Source: Dasyornis broadbenti (lineage: Eukaryota; Chordata; Aves; Passeriformes; Dasyornithidae). From it: 64,000 bases of DNA. Made by a program: the position numbers and the translations under genes. The stretch spans positions 372,001 to 436,000 of the forward strand of contig VZRN01005380.1 of NCBI GenBank assembly GCA_013397935.1, written 5' to 3'. The notes beneath the pieces were generated by a model that worked only from the letters and a program-made list of their open reading frames with translations, did not search any database and was not told where the DNA came from. Of the stretch, positions 23,906-36,100 are shown in pieces; position 1 is the first letter of the stretch, and each line of letters starts with the position of its first letter.

Positions 23906-23954
23906 AGCCTCAGATCAGTGAGAGCTGGGTGTGGGCCACGGGGCTTGGAAGGGC

Positions 23955-24335
23955 TTGGCAATGCTTTTGTTGCTCCCGGGTGGAGAGCAGGTGCTTAACA
24001 TGACCTGGTGTTTGAGCCGCTGCTCCTCGGGTTGTGCCTGTGCCTGGCACACCCAGCCAATGCTGCCTGACCATGGCAGGGGCACTGCGTGGCACCAAAG
24101 GTGCACTGGGAATGATGAGACTTGTTGGGACTCCTTGGCAGGTGGTTCTGGCAGGGGGGCTGCTCATGCAACTCAACCCTCTACATTGCTTGATACAGAC
24201 ATCCAAGTATGGTCAGGCAGCTGTGGTAGAGGATACAGTCGTCCAAGGAGATGCAGCAGCAGCCTCTGCAGTGGCTATTTGGGCTGCGGAGAAACTAGGA
24301 AGTTGAAAAAGAAATCACAGTCATTATAAAGAGGG
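23955..24335 (+). pseudogene. Decayed DYNLL1 duplicate, piece 3 (intron 1 and exon 2)
   Basis: Homologous to DYNLL1 intron 1 (ttgttgctcccgggtggaga; ggcaggtggttctggcagg) followed by exon 2. The start codon is replaced by caa, several indels break the frame, and exon 3 is absent. Scattered matches such as gagatgcagcag and ataaagag show the origin. Confidence 0.75.
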
Positions 24336-24339
24336 TGTT

Positions 24340-25015
24340 TCATTGTAATACCATTTCATGGAACACTATCCTTACCACAAGTCAAGCGGGATGGGTACTG
24401 CAACACTCTGGAAAAGTGAAATACCATGGTCACAAGATACTTTGGACTTTTCCTGGGGCCTGGTGTCATGTCTCAAAGAAATCTCTTCCCAAATCCAGAA
24501 TACCTGAATACGTAAGTCAGTAACCCAAATCTGCAACAAGGAGTGCTGTGGTTAGACAGGCCTGTGCTCTGTCGGGGACAAGTAGGAACTACAGCAGCCC
24601 TTGGCCTAGGTCGAAGGCTGCCTGTCTGCCTCACACCCTACTCCTGGTGACTTGCTGCAGGCAAAGAAGCTATGTGGAGCCTTGAAAATAAGCCTAGCGT
24701 CCTCTGTGTTCTTCCAGTAACCACAGACTCTGCTGATAGCAGCTATCTTATTGAGAAACAACTCAGAAACTCTTCGCAGTGTGAGTTCAAAACTCTTTGT
24801 CCAGGTGAGAGAGCAGCCAGCCAGGCAGGCTCTTGCTCTTGTGTAGCAAACGGTGTGGCCAGGAGCACCGGGGGGCATTTAGCTGAATCCCCCCCGTTCA
24901 TTGCAGCGTCCACAGCATGACAGTTGTTTTAGGTAGTGTTAGGCCGCTGCCTAACACCACAAATAGATTGATTGTGTCTCTCTGGTGTCCTCGATTACGG
25001 TAGCCGCGGAGTCGG
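24340..25015. other. Spacer between decayed duplicates
   Basis: No gene, clear repeat or DYNLL1/RNF10 homology is recognised in this 0.7-kb stretch. Confidence 0.4.
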
Positions 25016-25019
25016 CGGC

Positions 25020-26290
25020 GTCCCCGTTGCCATAGAAAAAGGAGTTGGCGCGCAGCACGCCGGGCTGGGCGAACGCCCCGCCCATCATCCCTCTTCTGGC
25101 CAATGACCTCCGGGGACCTCGTGGCGGTGACCAATGGCTGGCGGCTGGGGCGTGAGGGGAGCTGCGGGCCCTTCCACAGCCGCCGATCTTCACCCATCCC
25201 CGGCAGCTGTCCGCGGGACGCTGTAGCCGCGCGGGGCTTCGAACCCTGGGCAGTGGATGCTGGGCTTCCTTCGCCTCCCTCAGGGGAGGGAAGGGCTGTC
25301 GGGAGCGGGCGATGGAGCGGCTGCACTCTTTCGCGGAGCTGCCGGCCGGCCTCGGGCTCCAGCGGGGCTGGGGAGGGCGGCGAGAGCGGCGCTGCTTGTG
25401 TCGCTCCCGGCCGGAGAGCGGTTGCTTAACGTGAGCCGGCGTTTGAGCCGCCGCTGCTCGGGCATGCCCGAGGCTGTGCCCGTGCCCGTGCCCGGCAACG
25501 CTGCCCGGCCCCGGCGGTGGCACCGCGCGAGTCCAAGAGCGCGCTGGGAATGACGATATCTGTGGGGCTGCTTGGCAGGTGGTTCTGGCAGGTGCTCCTG
25601 CGACTTTGAATGTTCTTTTATTATAGATAACCATGTGTGATCAGATGGCTGTGATAAAGAGTACAGACCTGCCTGAAGAGATACTTTGCAGGGTGATAGT
25701 CGGTCTCTGGAGGAAGGCAGTGTTGAGTGTGGCACTGCAGTTCATGTAACGAGGGCAAGTGTTTGCTCATAATATCCTCCTATTGAACAGTATTTGGATT
25801 ATATGGTGGTTTTTATTTGGGGGTGGAGGGGGAGAAGACTTGCTTGTATTTATTTTCTTTCTGCAGCCAGCTAATTTGCTAATAAAAATGTTGTGTTTTG
25901 CTTTTAAACGTTTTGCATCTCTATACTGTTTGCATCTGCTATTTCTTATTTCCTTCCAAATGAGGAGGGGCAAGTTTGTTAGACTGCTGGGATTTCTTTT
26001 TCCCCCTCAAATCCAGAAGATCTAATCACTGTGATAATCACACTCACAATTTGGTCAGAAGTTCTAAGAATAATAGATCTAAATAAGGAACTATCAGGTG
26101 TTAAGGCCTTTATGAGGCTTTTCTTAAAATAGTATTTAGAGAGGATTTGTTGGAAATGTGTAAAATACAAATTCCTAGATTTGTTGATCATACTGATGTT
26201 ACAGAGCATGTGGCCTGTGGCTACAAAACTAGTAGTGAAGCTTTTACTTGAGGGGCTGTAGATTCAGATCATGGTATGAATTATAGGGGT
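25020..26290 (+). pseudogene. Decayed DYNLL1 duplicate, piece 4, with rearranged order
   Basis: Four parts are visible. First, a degenerate promoter with gttgccatagaaaa (25026) and CCAAT boxes at 25100 and 25131. Second, intron 1 sequence very close to the live copies (about 25180-25600), with exon 1 deleted. Third, a broken exon 2 with ATG at 25633 that keeps Cys2 but shifts out of frame and stops after 38 codons. Fourth, a piece of DYNLL1 3' UTR with AATAAA at 25881, followed by sequence matching DYNLL1b intron 2 (26130-26290 versus about 22550-22770). Exon 3 is missing. The 3' UTR piece lies before the intron piece, so the copy is rearranged as well as decayed. Confidence 0.78.
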
Positions 26291-26561
26291 TAAGATGCCC
26301 TTACATGCTCCACCCGAACTTTTTAAAAAGAATCTGAGGATCTGGCGGACTCTCCCACAGGATTTGAAGCTCTCATCCCTAAAATAATGGAAAAGGCATC
26401 AGGAGATGTATTCAAGATCTTTGTTATTTAAACGTTAAAAGAAATCCCTTTAGAATCCACGTTGCCTTGTGCCTTTCCCCCCCTTTTGTTTTGAGGGAAA
26501 ATTTCAAAAATAGGCCTGATGAGATACCCCTAGTTTTTGGGTTTTGTTTTGTGGTGGGTTT

Positions 26562-26612
26562 TTTTTTGGGTTTTTTTTTGTTTGTTTGTTTGTTTGTTTG
26601 TTTGTTTGTTTT
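26562..26612. repeat. T-rich and (GTTT)n microsatellite
   Basis: Poly-T runs broken by GGG lead into about eight GTTT units, roughly 200 bp upstream of the RNF10 promoter motifs. Confidence 0.9.
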
Positions 26613-26694
26613 TGCCTTCTGTGGTTATTTGCTACAACTCGGTGCCAATGATTTAATACCAAATTATTTTCTATCCTACCTGGCGCTGCTGGAG

Positions 26695-27199
26695 ATGGGG
26701 GCGATCCCCTCGGTGCCGGGCCGGGAGCGAGGGGCGGGCTCTGGGCTCGGTGTGCGGAGCTCGCGGCGGGCCCGGCACGCAGCTCACGGCGCGCTTCGCG
26801 CGGCCCAAGACTACTAGTCCCGTCATGCCCACGGGCCCGCCTGGGACAGGCTGCATCCGGGTCCGGCCACTGCTGCGGGCGACTCGTCGCCATTACGGGG
26901 CAGCGGCGGCTGAGCCGGGGCAGGTGCGGCGCCGAACAGCCGGTGGGTGCCGGGGTGGTGCCGACCCTTCGGGCGGCAGCAGCGCCGGGCCCCACGGGGT
27001 TCCGTGAGCAGCTCTTCTCTCCCCCGCGCCCGGAGTCCCGCAGGCCCGTTCCGGCCTCCCGCGGCCTTCCCCGGTTCGAGCGGAGCAGCGAGAAGATGTC
27101 GCCATGAAGGAGGCCGAGTCCGCGNGGGCCCCCGCCGGCTCCGCCAGCGCCCGTCGTGCCCCCCCGCCCAGGGCCGCCGCTCGCCCGGGGCACCCGTTG
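26695..27199 (+). promoter_or_regulatory. RNF10: RNF10 CpG-island promoter and 5' UTR with ZNF143-like motif
   Basis: Dense CpG sequence without a TATA box. actactagtcccgtcatgc at 26810-26828 resembles the ZNF143/THAP11 promoter element (ACTACAnnTCCCAnnATGC type). The ATG at 27104 is in frame with the coding sequence, but the 27200 ATG matches the human N terminus in length and spacing, so 27104-27199 is treated as 5' UTR. One ambiguous base lies at 27125. Confidence 0.65.
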
Positions 27200-30100
27200 A
27201 TGCTGCAGAGCCCGCCCGGCGCGACCCCCGCAGCCCCCGCCATGGACAAGAGCAGTCCCTGCGGCTCCGGTGCACCCGGATCCTCGGCCGGCAGCAAAGG
27301 GCAGCAGCCGCGGTCCGCCTCGGCCGGGCCTGCCGCGGGGGAGTCTAAGCCCAAAGGCGGTAAGAGCTGGGAGGGGGCTCAGTAGGAAGGGAGGGGGTAA
27401 CCGTGGGATTGCGGGAACAGACGGCCTTGTGCCGCCCTTGGTGGTGAAGCTGAGCTTCGCGTTGTCGGGTTGTTTGTCTCTGAGCTGAGTTTAATAGGCG
27501 GCGTTTTAGATCACTGCTTGTTTTTGGTTTCTTTTTCCTTCCTCTTCCGGCTCTGCTCGCTGTTTGGTGAACTGGGATCCCTGCTCTCCTCTTGCTTTAA
27601 GGATTAATGCTTTATCTTCATTAGTATTGGAGTAATCAGCTTGAGAGCTAAAGCCCCGGTTCTATAATAAGAATATACGTTCCTGTGCCTGTGAAGAGAG
27701 GCCTTAACTTCATCTTAACTTCGTCCTCTCCCTGTGTTGTTACACCTTACCAAGGAGGTCTGGTATCTATACATAGCATTTCCCCTGCCCCGGTGTTTCA
27801 GTGACCTGCTTTGGGGGAGCTGGCATTCAATCCAAACTGTCACACCTGGCATTGCAACCAGCTAGTTCTGCTGACAGAGCAGTTCGTCAGGAGCCAGTGT
27901 GGTTCCTGTCGTCATTTCAAGGTAAGACCTAGGCCCACTTAATTCTCTAAACCTGTTTAGGAACAGAGTGTTCCTGGCAACCTTCTTTTTTTTACCCCTA
28001 AAACCTAGAAATGGGGCAATAGTGATTAAAAGTAGTAGTTTTAGTCCAGGAAGTATGTGAGAGAGATATAGCACATTGCTACACCGCCGTTGCTGTACTA
28101 ATTTCCTTCCTCAGTGGTTTGTTTTAGCTTTATTACTTCAGGTCTCTTGAGAAAGCAGCAGTGCACTCCAAAGGTTTAACAAAATTACTATCTTGGAGGT
28201 GTTTTTTTGGCTCATTTTTGGACCTTCTAAATGTGGTCATGTCCACAAGTATTACCTGCTCTTCACCTGTATTAATTGACCTTCCATAGGATTGACAGAA
28301 GTGGGATGTGGGAGGTGACTCATCCGCAGCTCCCCAGGTTGTGGTGTAACTGTGCAATTACACTGAAATTTTAACTTCAAATTCAAACACATGGAAGTCT
28401 TTTTAGGAAGAACTTTTTCTGTCCCAGTCTTACCAAGAGACATCTCACTGCAGCTTCTTTTGTAGTGGTGTGTGATGTTCTGTGGAGGATTGTTCACAGA
28501 ATACAAACATCCTTCAGGAAGGAGTTAAGATGACCTGTACTGTGGCTGGTATCCCATAATGTAGAAGACACAGGATCTGTACTGAGGAAGGAAGTAAAGA
28601 CCTGTTATTCCAGCCTAGATTAAAAATGTTAAGAGATTTTTGTAGACCGTCACCTTTTATAGGCTTGAAATAATGCCACTAGTAGCACAGGAGCAGTGGG
28701 GAGAGGAATCCTGATGACCATTCTCTTCTACTCTAATACTTTTAATAAAATAAACCCCAAAACTTTTAAAGACTTTTTTAATAAAACAGGAGAATTTTGT
28801 CATGTCATAATTCCACTTCAGTGATACTTGGTACTAAAATACAGTGCAGGGAAAACGGATGAGTTGCTCCTTTTATAGTGCATCAAGGATACCTTGAAAA
28901 ATCAGAATCTCTTTTCATAGGAGTAGATATTTAATTAGGAATATCTTAACTGGAGGGTACTGAAAATTAAAATGAAAATATTCCCTTGGTGAAAATAGGG
29001 CAAATGACTACACAGGATGTAGCTGGGTTAAATTGTGGCTATGTTTTTGTAGCTGTTGCATGTAGGATAGAGGTGGGATTTAGTTGCTAAGGGTAAATAG
29101 GCTTGTTGGGGTCCTCTGCAGTCCTTAAGAGCTGATGGACAGTGTTGGTTGTCATAAACGTTCCTGGGCCTTATCAGACCCAGTGTGAGCCTGCTTGGCT
29201 GGGCTATGTGAGTGCTCGATCACCTCCTGCTCACTGGGATCTTTGCCTTGGCAGCAGCAATAACCTCTGTGTTTTCATGAAACCAGCCTGTGGCTTTAGT
29301 GTGGTCCAAACCCCTTACACAATGCTGCTGGCTTCAGCACAGCTCAGCAGAAAAGAGGTGAAAAAACATAGAAGGAAACAGCAGTTCTCACCCCAGCGGC
29401 AAACCAGTACTGCAGCTCCAGGGCCCAAGTGGTCACCTAGAACTGCTCCTAACCCTGTGAACTTTATCTCCTCTCTTTGGAGATACAGGTCCTCTAGCAG
29501 CAGGAGAAACCACAAATCTCAGGACTTGCTGCAAAAGACAAAAACAGTTTGGTTGCTAGTGTTTTTAAATTATATGGGCAGTATTTTTTGTAAGTGTCTT
29601 GGAGTATGAATGGGTAGATAAATCCACATAATCTGTGTATATGTAGAGGTTAGATGCCATGTAAACAGCAAAGGACTACCTGATGACTTGAGTAAAGAGT
29701 AAGTACCTCACCAGCACTGTTGCTGTTGCTAACTCCTAATTTTCCAAGAAAAGAAGGGAAAAAGAAACTACCAAGTCCAAACTTAACGCCACTTAAAACT
29801 GGGATCTCACAAGAGAGAGTGGCAGTGAGGATCTTCCACTTTTCTCTGTCTTAGTGCAGCCTGTCCTGCTCTGCTCTTTGTGGGAGTGTTGGGATGGATG
29901 ATAGAAAGCAGAGAGCTCTGTGACATGTGGCATGCTGGAAAGCTTGGAAGGAATAGCATTGCTTAGATTTGGGGGGGGGTGGGGGCCGAAGCTGTTGCAC
30001 TTTACAAATGCATTCTCCAAGGTCTTAGTTGTCTGCTGACTAATTTCTTTATTACTCTCGTGGACCAGGATTCTACTGAGGTGAGTTATTCTTGTAGTGA

Positions 30101-33100
30101 GGGGGGTGAAACTACCAATCTGTAAAATCAGGTTTGAAGTATCGTTAGACTGTTGTGGAGTCCTTTTAAAAAAGGAAAAAGTCGAGAGTTCTTTCCTATA
30201 AAATGCGAGAGTCACTGAAGTGACTCCCAAAAACTCTAGGAGGTGGCTTGAAAGGACCTATAGCATGACAGGAATGTGTGTAAACCATCTGACTGAAAAA
30301 ATTGATGATGAGTAACTTGATTAAAACTTTAAGTGGTAGGAAATTCTTCTGTCAGCTGCAGGTGTGAGCTGTTCCTTTGTAAACACCCACTTTGGACTGA
30401 CTTCCTTTAAGTTGTTTCTTTTCCCCAGTTGAAGATGGCAGAGAAACTGCAAATGGTACAGACACAATAGGCATGTGCCCCTCTAGTGCATTTGCTGAAA
30501 TTACAGATTTAAATGGGTGGTTAAGCTCTAAACTGACAAGTTCTGCACCTGAGTAACTTAAGGAGTAGTCCAAACCTCTTCAAAATGACTTAATTTTTTT
30601 ACCAGAGACTCTGAGGTGTTGTTTATTCCTTCTTCCCTACAAACATGCTCAAAAAAGGTCTATCTAATCATTCAGCCGGACCTGGTCACACCCTCAGCAC
30701 TTGACAGCTTCTGACGTGTTTTTTTTCCAGATAATGCTCAAGCCATGTCTTTTTAGCCTGATGTAGAATTAAGTACTGCCAGCTATGCAAGCATGTGTTT
30801 GTGTTACACAGCTGTGGTTCTGATGGAGTTGGTTTAATTCTGAATTAAAGGATCAGCCTTTTGAATAGCAGAGTAAATTGCCAGTTCTGATGATGAAGTT
30901 TGTCTGCAAAATGGGCCTGTCACATCATGTAAAAGTAATGATAACGTCCTATTATAGCTGTAGTTGCAGACGAAGACAGAAGTCTGACAAGTGTGAGAAG
31001 CAGCAGACCAACGTAGAACCTGGTCCAGCCACTTTTATTTCTTAATTGAGTCTTAAGAAGTTGGATCCTCAGTAATATACAATAACCCACAGACCATCCT
31101 CTGTCCTCTGCTGACCTTTTTTTGGGGGTGCAGGTGGGAGGAAAAAACTTAAAAGAAAAAAAAAGAAAAAAAAAAAGAGAAAAGTGTTAGTTTATGTGAA
31201 TGATGCCATTCCAGCTGTTTTAAATGCTTGAGTAGATGGGAAGTGGTGCTGGGAAAGGGGAAGACTGGAAGCACTGGCAATGAAAATGCCCATAGGAGAA
31301 ACATGATCCTGAATCACAGTGGTGTGTTTGCCTGCCATGTAAGATTTATGTTAAGGGGTGGGGAGGAGAACTACAAAGTGGGAAAAGGGAAACTAACAGG
31401 CTTTAGTTAGATGCAGCTAGATCATTGTGTGAGGCCTTGCTGTTTGTGGGATATTTACTGAGTATCCCGAGTGACTTTGAGGCTGGCTGTGTGGATAGAT
31501 GTCTTGTGGGGCCTGTGGAGTTTTGTTTCCAAGCTTATCATCATACCTCTTCTACAAATAAAACTATGGGCAGGTGGTGGAAATGCCAGGTTAAGCAACA
31601 GGTCAGCAGTCTGTTGTGTCCTTGGGCAACTCTGATCTTGTGTTAAGACTACTAGAAATACCTTTATAGTATTAACTCTGTTCTAGCAGTTTGATGTAGC
31701 AGCTGTTGAGGCGCAGAAAACTCTTCTCAAGAGCTGTACTGATTTTTCTGCTGTGGTGAACTTTATTCCTTCAGTATTTTGTTTTGTGCTTCACCACTGT
31801 GTCCTGTGCTAGTGTCAGTAGTGTGTCATGCATGGTTTTTGGCAAACAGTTGTTGTTGCATAGGTTGATGGACTTAGATCTTAGGTATGCGCCCTGCAAG
31901 GCCACAAAGCATTTGGTTTGTGCTTCAAGATCAATTAGCATTTGTTGGTCTGATGATATTAAAGTGTATTTTTAAAACAGAATTAGATCTGCTGGGATCT
32001 TTTAAGCATAGAATGCAGAAGTGAGTGAAAACAGGCAATGGGAACCTTCAAGAAAAACACAGGCAGCAGTGTTTTTATACAAGGGAATGTGATAAATATG
32101 ATAAGTTGTGTGGTTTAGGCAAATGAAATGAAAAAAAGAACTAGTTGTTGTCAGTTCTTGTAATGGAACATGAAGATATGGTATGTGATGTTGGTATTTG
32201 TAGCTTTAAGGTACCAGGCAACTCTCTAATGTCTGGTGGTGGCAATTCCAAATTTTGAAAAAAGAAATTCAACTATTCTAATAAAAGGTAGAGCCCAGCA
32301 AATATATTCTTTTAAACTCTTTTACCAGCTCTTTGGGCAATGATAGGAATGAAATGGTTTGGGTTGCTGGGGGCAGGGATCGGGCAGGATTTAATGTCCT
32401 GATAATCACTACTCTTAAGACAGTGGCTGAGGTGAGCTCATCTCTGAGGTAAAGTTAGCTGAGGTGCAGTACATGGGAACAACTCTGAGGCTTCTGATCT
32501 GATTCTTGGGTTTTTTTCCTTTTCAGATGGAAAGAATGCGAGTGGATCCAAACAGCGTTATAATCGTAAAAGAGAAACTTCATATTCAAAAAATGAGAAC
32601 TTTTCCAGTCAGTGCCGTCGCTCCAATTCACAGAAAAGCAAAGCTTTTAACAAGATGCCCCCTCAAAGGGGAGGCAGCGGCGGCGGAAGTGGCAAATCTT
32701 TTAACTCCTCCAATGGTGGAAGACGAGATGAGGTGAGAAGTGTAATGCCATGCTTCCAAGGCCTTGTTTCTTGGGATGAGAGAATCACCCTGACCTGCCT
32801 AGATAGGTCTGCTGTGTTCAGCTCCTAGGCTGGAAAGGGAAAGACTGATAAGAGGTGCTAACATCGTTGAGATGCCCGAGGGAGTGTTAGCAGAATAACT
32901 TGGCAACTACAGAAGAGGAGTGCTCTCTGCTCTGCTCTAAGAAAAAATGCCATCTGAGGAGTGGGTGCCTAGACATGCCATGTACACATCTCATGACACA
33001 GGTCCTTTGTGAAAACATATAGTGACATAATTTCACAGCCCTGTTGCTGCTGGCCACACTATTTTTGGTACAGCCCAGGTGCCACTGGCTGCCTTGCCCT

Positions 33101-36100
33101 GGGCACATCTGGTTCATGTTCAGCCACTGTTGACCAACATCCCCGGGTCTTTTCCTGATGGGCAGCTTTCCAGCTGCTCTTCCCCAGGCCTGGAGCATTC
33201 CAACAGGTTGTTGTGACCCAAGTGCAGGACCTGGCACTTGGCCTTGTTGAACCTCACACAATCGTCCTTGGCTCATCAATCCAGATTGTCCAAACCCTAC
33301 TGCAGAGCTTTCTTGTCTACCAGCAGATCAACATTATCACCCAACTTGGTGTCATCTGTGAACTTGCTTAGGGTGCCCTCAAACCCCTCATCCAGATTGT
33401 TGATAAAGACATTAAACAGGACTGGCCCCAGTACTGAACTCTGGGCAGCCCCACTAATGACCAGCCCCAGTTGGATGTCACCCCATTCCCCACCACTCTC
33501 TGGGCCCAGCCATCTGGACAGGCTTTTACTCAGGGAATAGTACATTCATCCGAGCTATAGGCAGCCAGTTTCTTCAGGAGAGTGCTGTGAGAAACTGTGC
33601 CAAAGGCTTTTCTGAAGTCCAGGTAGACAACATCCACAGCTTTTCCCTCATTCACTAAGTGTGTCACCCTGTCATAGGGGGAGATCAGGTTAGTCAAGCG
33701 GAACCTTCCTTTCATAAACCCGCGCTGGCTGGGCCAGATTGCCTGGTTGTTCTGTACGTGCTGTGTGATGGCACGAAGGGTGATCTCTATAACCTTCCCC
33801 GTCACTGAGGTCACATTGGCATGCCTGTAATTCCCCATATCCTCCTTCCAGCCCTACTTGTAGGTGTGTGTGTGTGTGTGTGTGTGTGTCACATTTGATG
33901 ACCTCCAGTCAGCTGGGACCTTCCAGTTTGCCAGAACTGCTGGTAAATGATGCTCACTGCAGCCAACTCCCTCACTGCCCATGGGTGGATCCCGTCCAGC
34001 CCTGTGGGTGTCTGAGTGGTGCAGCAAGTCACACTGACTGTTGCTCTGGATTATGGGGGCTTCATTCTACTCCCTGTCCCAGTCTTCCAGCTCAGGGAGC
34101 TGGGTACCCTACGGACAACTGGCTTTGGTATTAAAGGCTGAAGGAAAGAAGGCATTAAGTACCTCAGCCTTTTCCTCACCCTTTGCCACTATGTTTCCCT
34201 TTGCATCCAATAAAGCATGGGGATTTTCCATAGCCCTCTTTTCATAGCTGTTGTATTTATGGAAACATCTTTGTGTCTTTTACAGCAGTGGCCAGATTAA
34301 GCTCTAGTCAGGTTTTGGCTCTTCACTTCTTTCCCTGCATTACCTCATGACATCCTTGTAGTCCTGCTGAGTTTCCTGTCCCTTCTTCCTCAGGTCATAA
34401 ATTCCATTTTTCCCTGACTTGCAGTTAAAACTCTCCATTGAGCCAGGCTGGCCTTCCCCACTGGCTCATTTTTTGCCACATGGGGACAGCATGTTCCTGT
34501 GCCTTTAAGATTTCTTGAAGAATGTCCAGCTTTCTTGGACTCCTTTGCCCTTCAGCACTGTGTCCCAAGGGACTCTGCCAACCAATCTGCTAAACAGGCC
34601 AAAGTTTGCCCTCTGAAGATTGATTGGGTCCAGCCACTTTAGGGCACAAATTTACAAGTGATAGTGGTATTGAGAAAGTAATTGTGTTGGCCTTGCTGAT
34701 AGCAAGGTAAAACCAGACTGAGGCATTTATGCTGATGTGGGTCTAAATACTGTAAAATGTTTTTGGGGTTTAACTTATACTCTGATTTTCAGTTTTGATG
34801 GATGAGCAGTGCTTCTCACCTAGATCACTGGCTCAAAATTCACCTGCAGTTCTGTTGAATTCTTATTCTTTGCTTCATTATATGAAAATGAACCAAAACA
34901 AGTACAACCTGTGCAAACAGTAATCAGGCTTACATTGCTGTCTAAAAGGGTATTGTCAAGATTTGAACAACTTCTTCTCAACTGTGTTTTGTGAGCTTTA
35001 ACTCGTCTTTGTGGTTGTTTTAACTCTCCTTATCTTGCTCAGTGTGGGGTAAGAGCACTGAGTTCTGACTTTCAGGTTCTCATGCATTTCTAATGCTGCT
35101 CTACTTGATTTGCAGAACAGGAATGGGAGGTGAGTGAGTGGATGCTGCATGTTCTGTGTGTAATCACTGATGGGGCCTGGATTTCCACCTGTACAGGTGC
35201 TTTTGCTGTAAACTCCAGCAATTTCTAACAAATGCTGTTCTCTCTTAGGTAGCAGAGGCTCAACGGGCAGAGTTCAGCCCTGCCCAATTCTCTGGCCCCA
35301 AGAAGATTAATCTGAACCACTTACTGAACTTCACCTTTGAACCCCGTGGCCAAGCAGGACATTTTGATGGGAATGGACATGGCAACTGGGGGAAAAGGAA
35401 CAAGTGGGGACATAAACCGTTCAACAAGGAGCTCTTCCTGCAGGCCAAGTGAGTGGGAGATCCTTAGGGCTCTTAGATTTCTGCAGAGACATGGAGCTGT
35501 AAGGGGTGACCAGCCAGGGAAGTGTATTTGGGCTTGACTAATTGTATTGTCTTTTCCAGGGTGAAATTACTTTTCCGTAGTGTTTTCAGTGGTAATGACT
35601 ATATTTTAAAGGGATGTTGTCTTTACCTATTTGCAAGGTATCTGAGGGAGTGGGTCCTTTAGATACCAACCAGTTATCTGCTCAAATTTTCAAGCATGGC
35701 TTTGGGACATGAGACTCCTGTTTGGGAGTATCTATGTAGTCCCTTATTGGAAGATGGTTGTTTTTTCCAAAGTAAGTATGTTGAGATGGAAGGGATAGCA
35801 GTTGCTGGATGAAAACTAATCTGAACTTATAAGTCCCAAAGGCAATTACTTATACAATTACTTATTACTTAGTTCTTAAATTGCTGATTATTTTGTAGGC
35901 CCCTAAGTATGTAGTATAACCCAAATGATGATCAATATAGTAACCTAGCAGCAGAATTCCTTTTTGCCTGGAAATTTCCCCAGAATTTGAAGTGTGTTCA
36001 TGAATTCCTGTCTCTTATAATGTTAAAGATAAAAAGTATTTTTCAGCAGTGATGCTTCTGATTTCTCCATAATGTTTTGTGGCTTATTGTAGTGAAGATT

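Noticed and set aside
26504..27193. 229-codon antisense frame over the RNF10 promoter
   Set aside because: CpG-island chance frame ending in a poly-Lys/Asn/Gln tail encoded by the (GTTT)n microsatellite.
27104..27199. Upstream in-frame ATG as the RNF10 start
   Set aside because: Starting at 27200 reproduces the human N-terminal length and spacing to Met-Asp-Lys; the upstream extension is Ala/Pro/Arg-rich and contains an ambiguous base.
29142..29609. 155-codon plus-strand frame in RNF10 intron 1
   Set aside because: No recognisable family, low-complexity basic composition, and no splice or promoter context; a chance open frame is more likely.
33530..33838. Reverse-transcriptase-like frame on the minus strand
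   Set aside because: It is part of the degraded CR1 element, not a host gene or a separate system.
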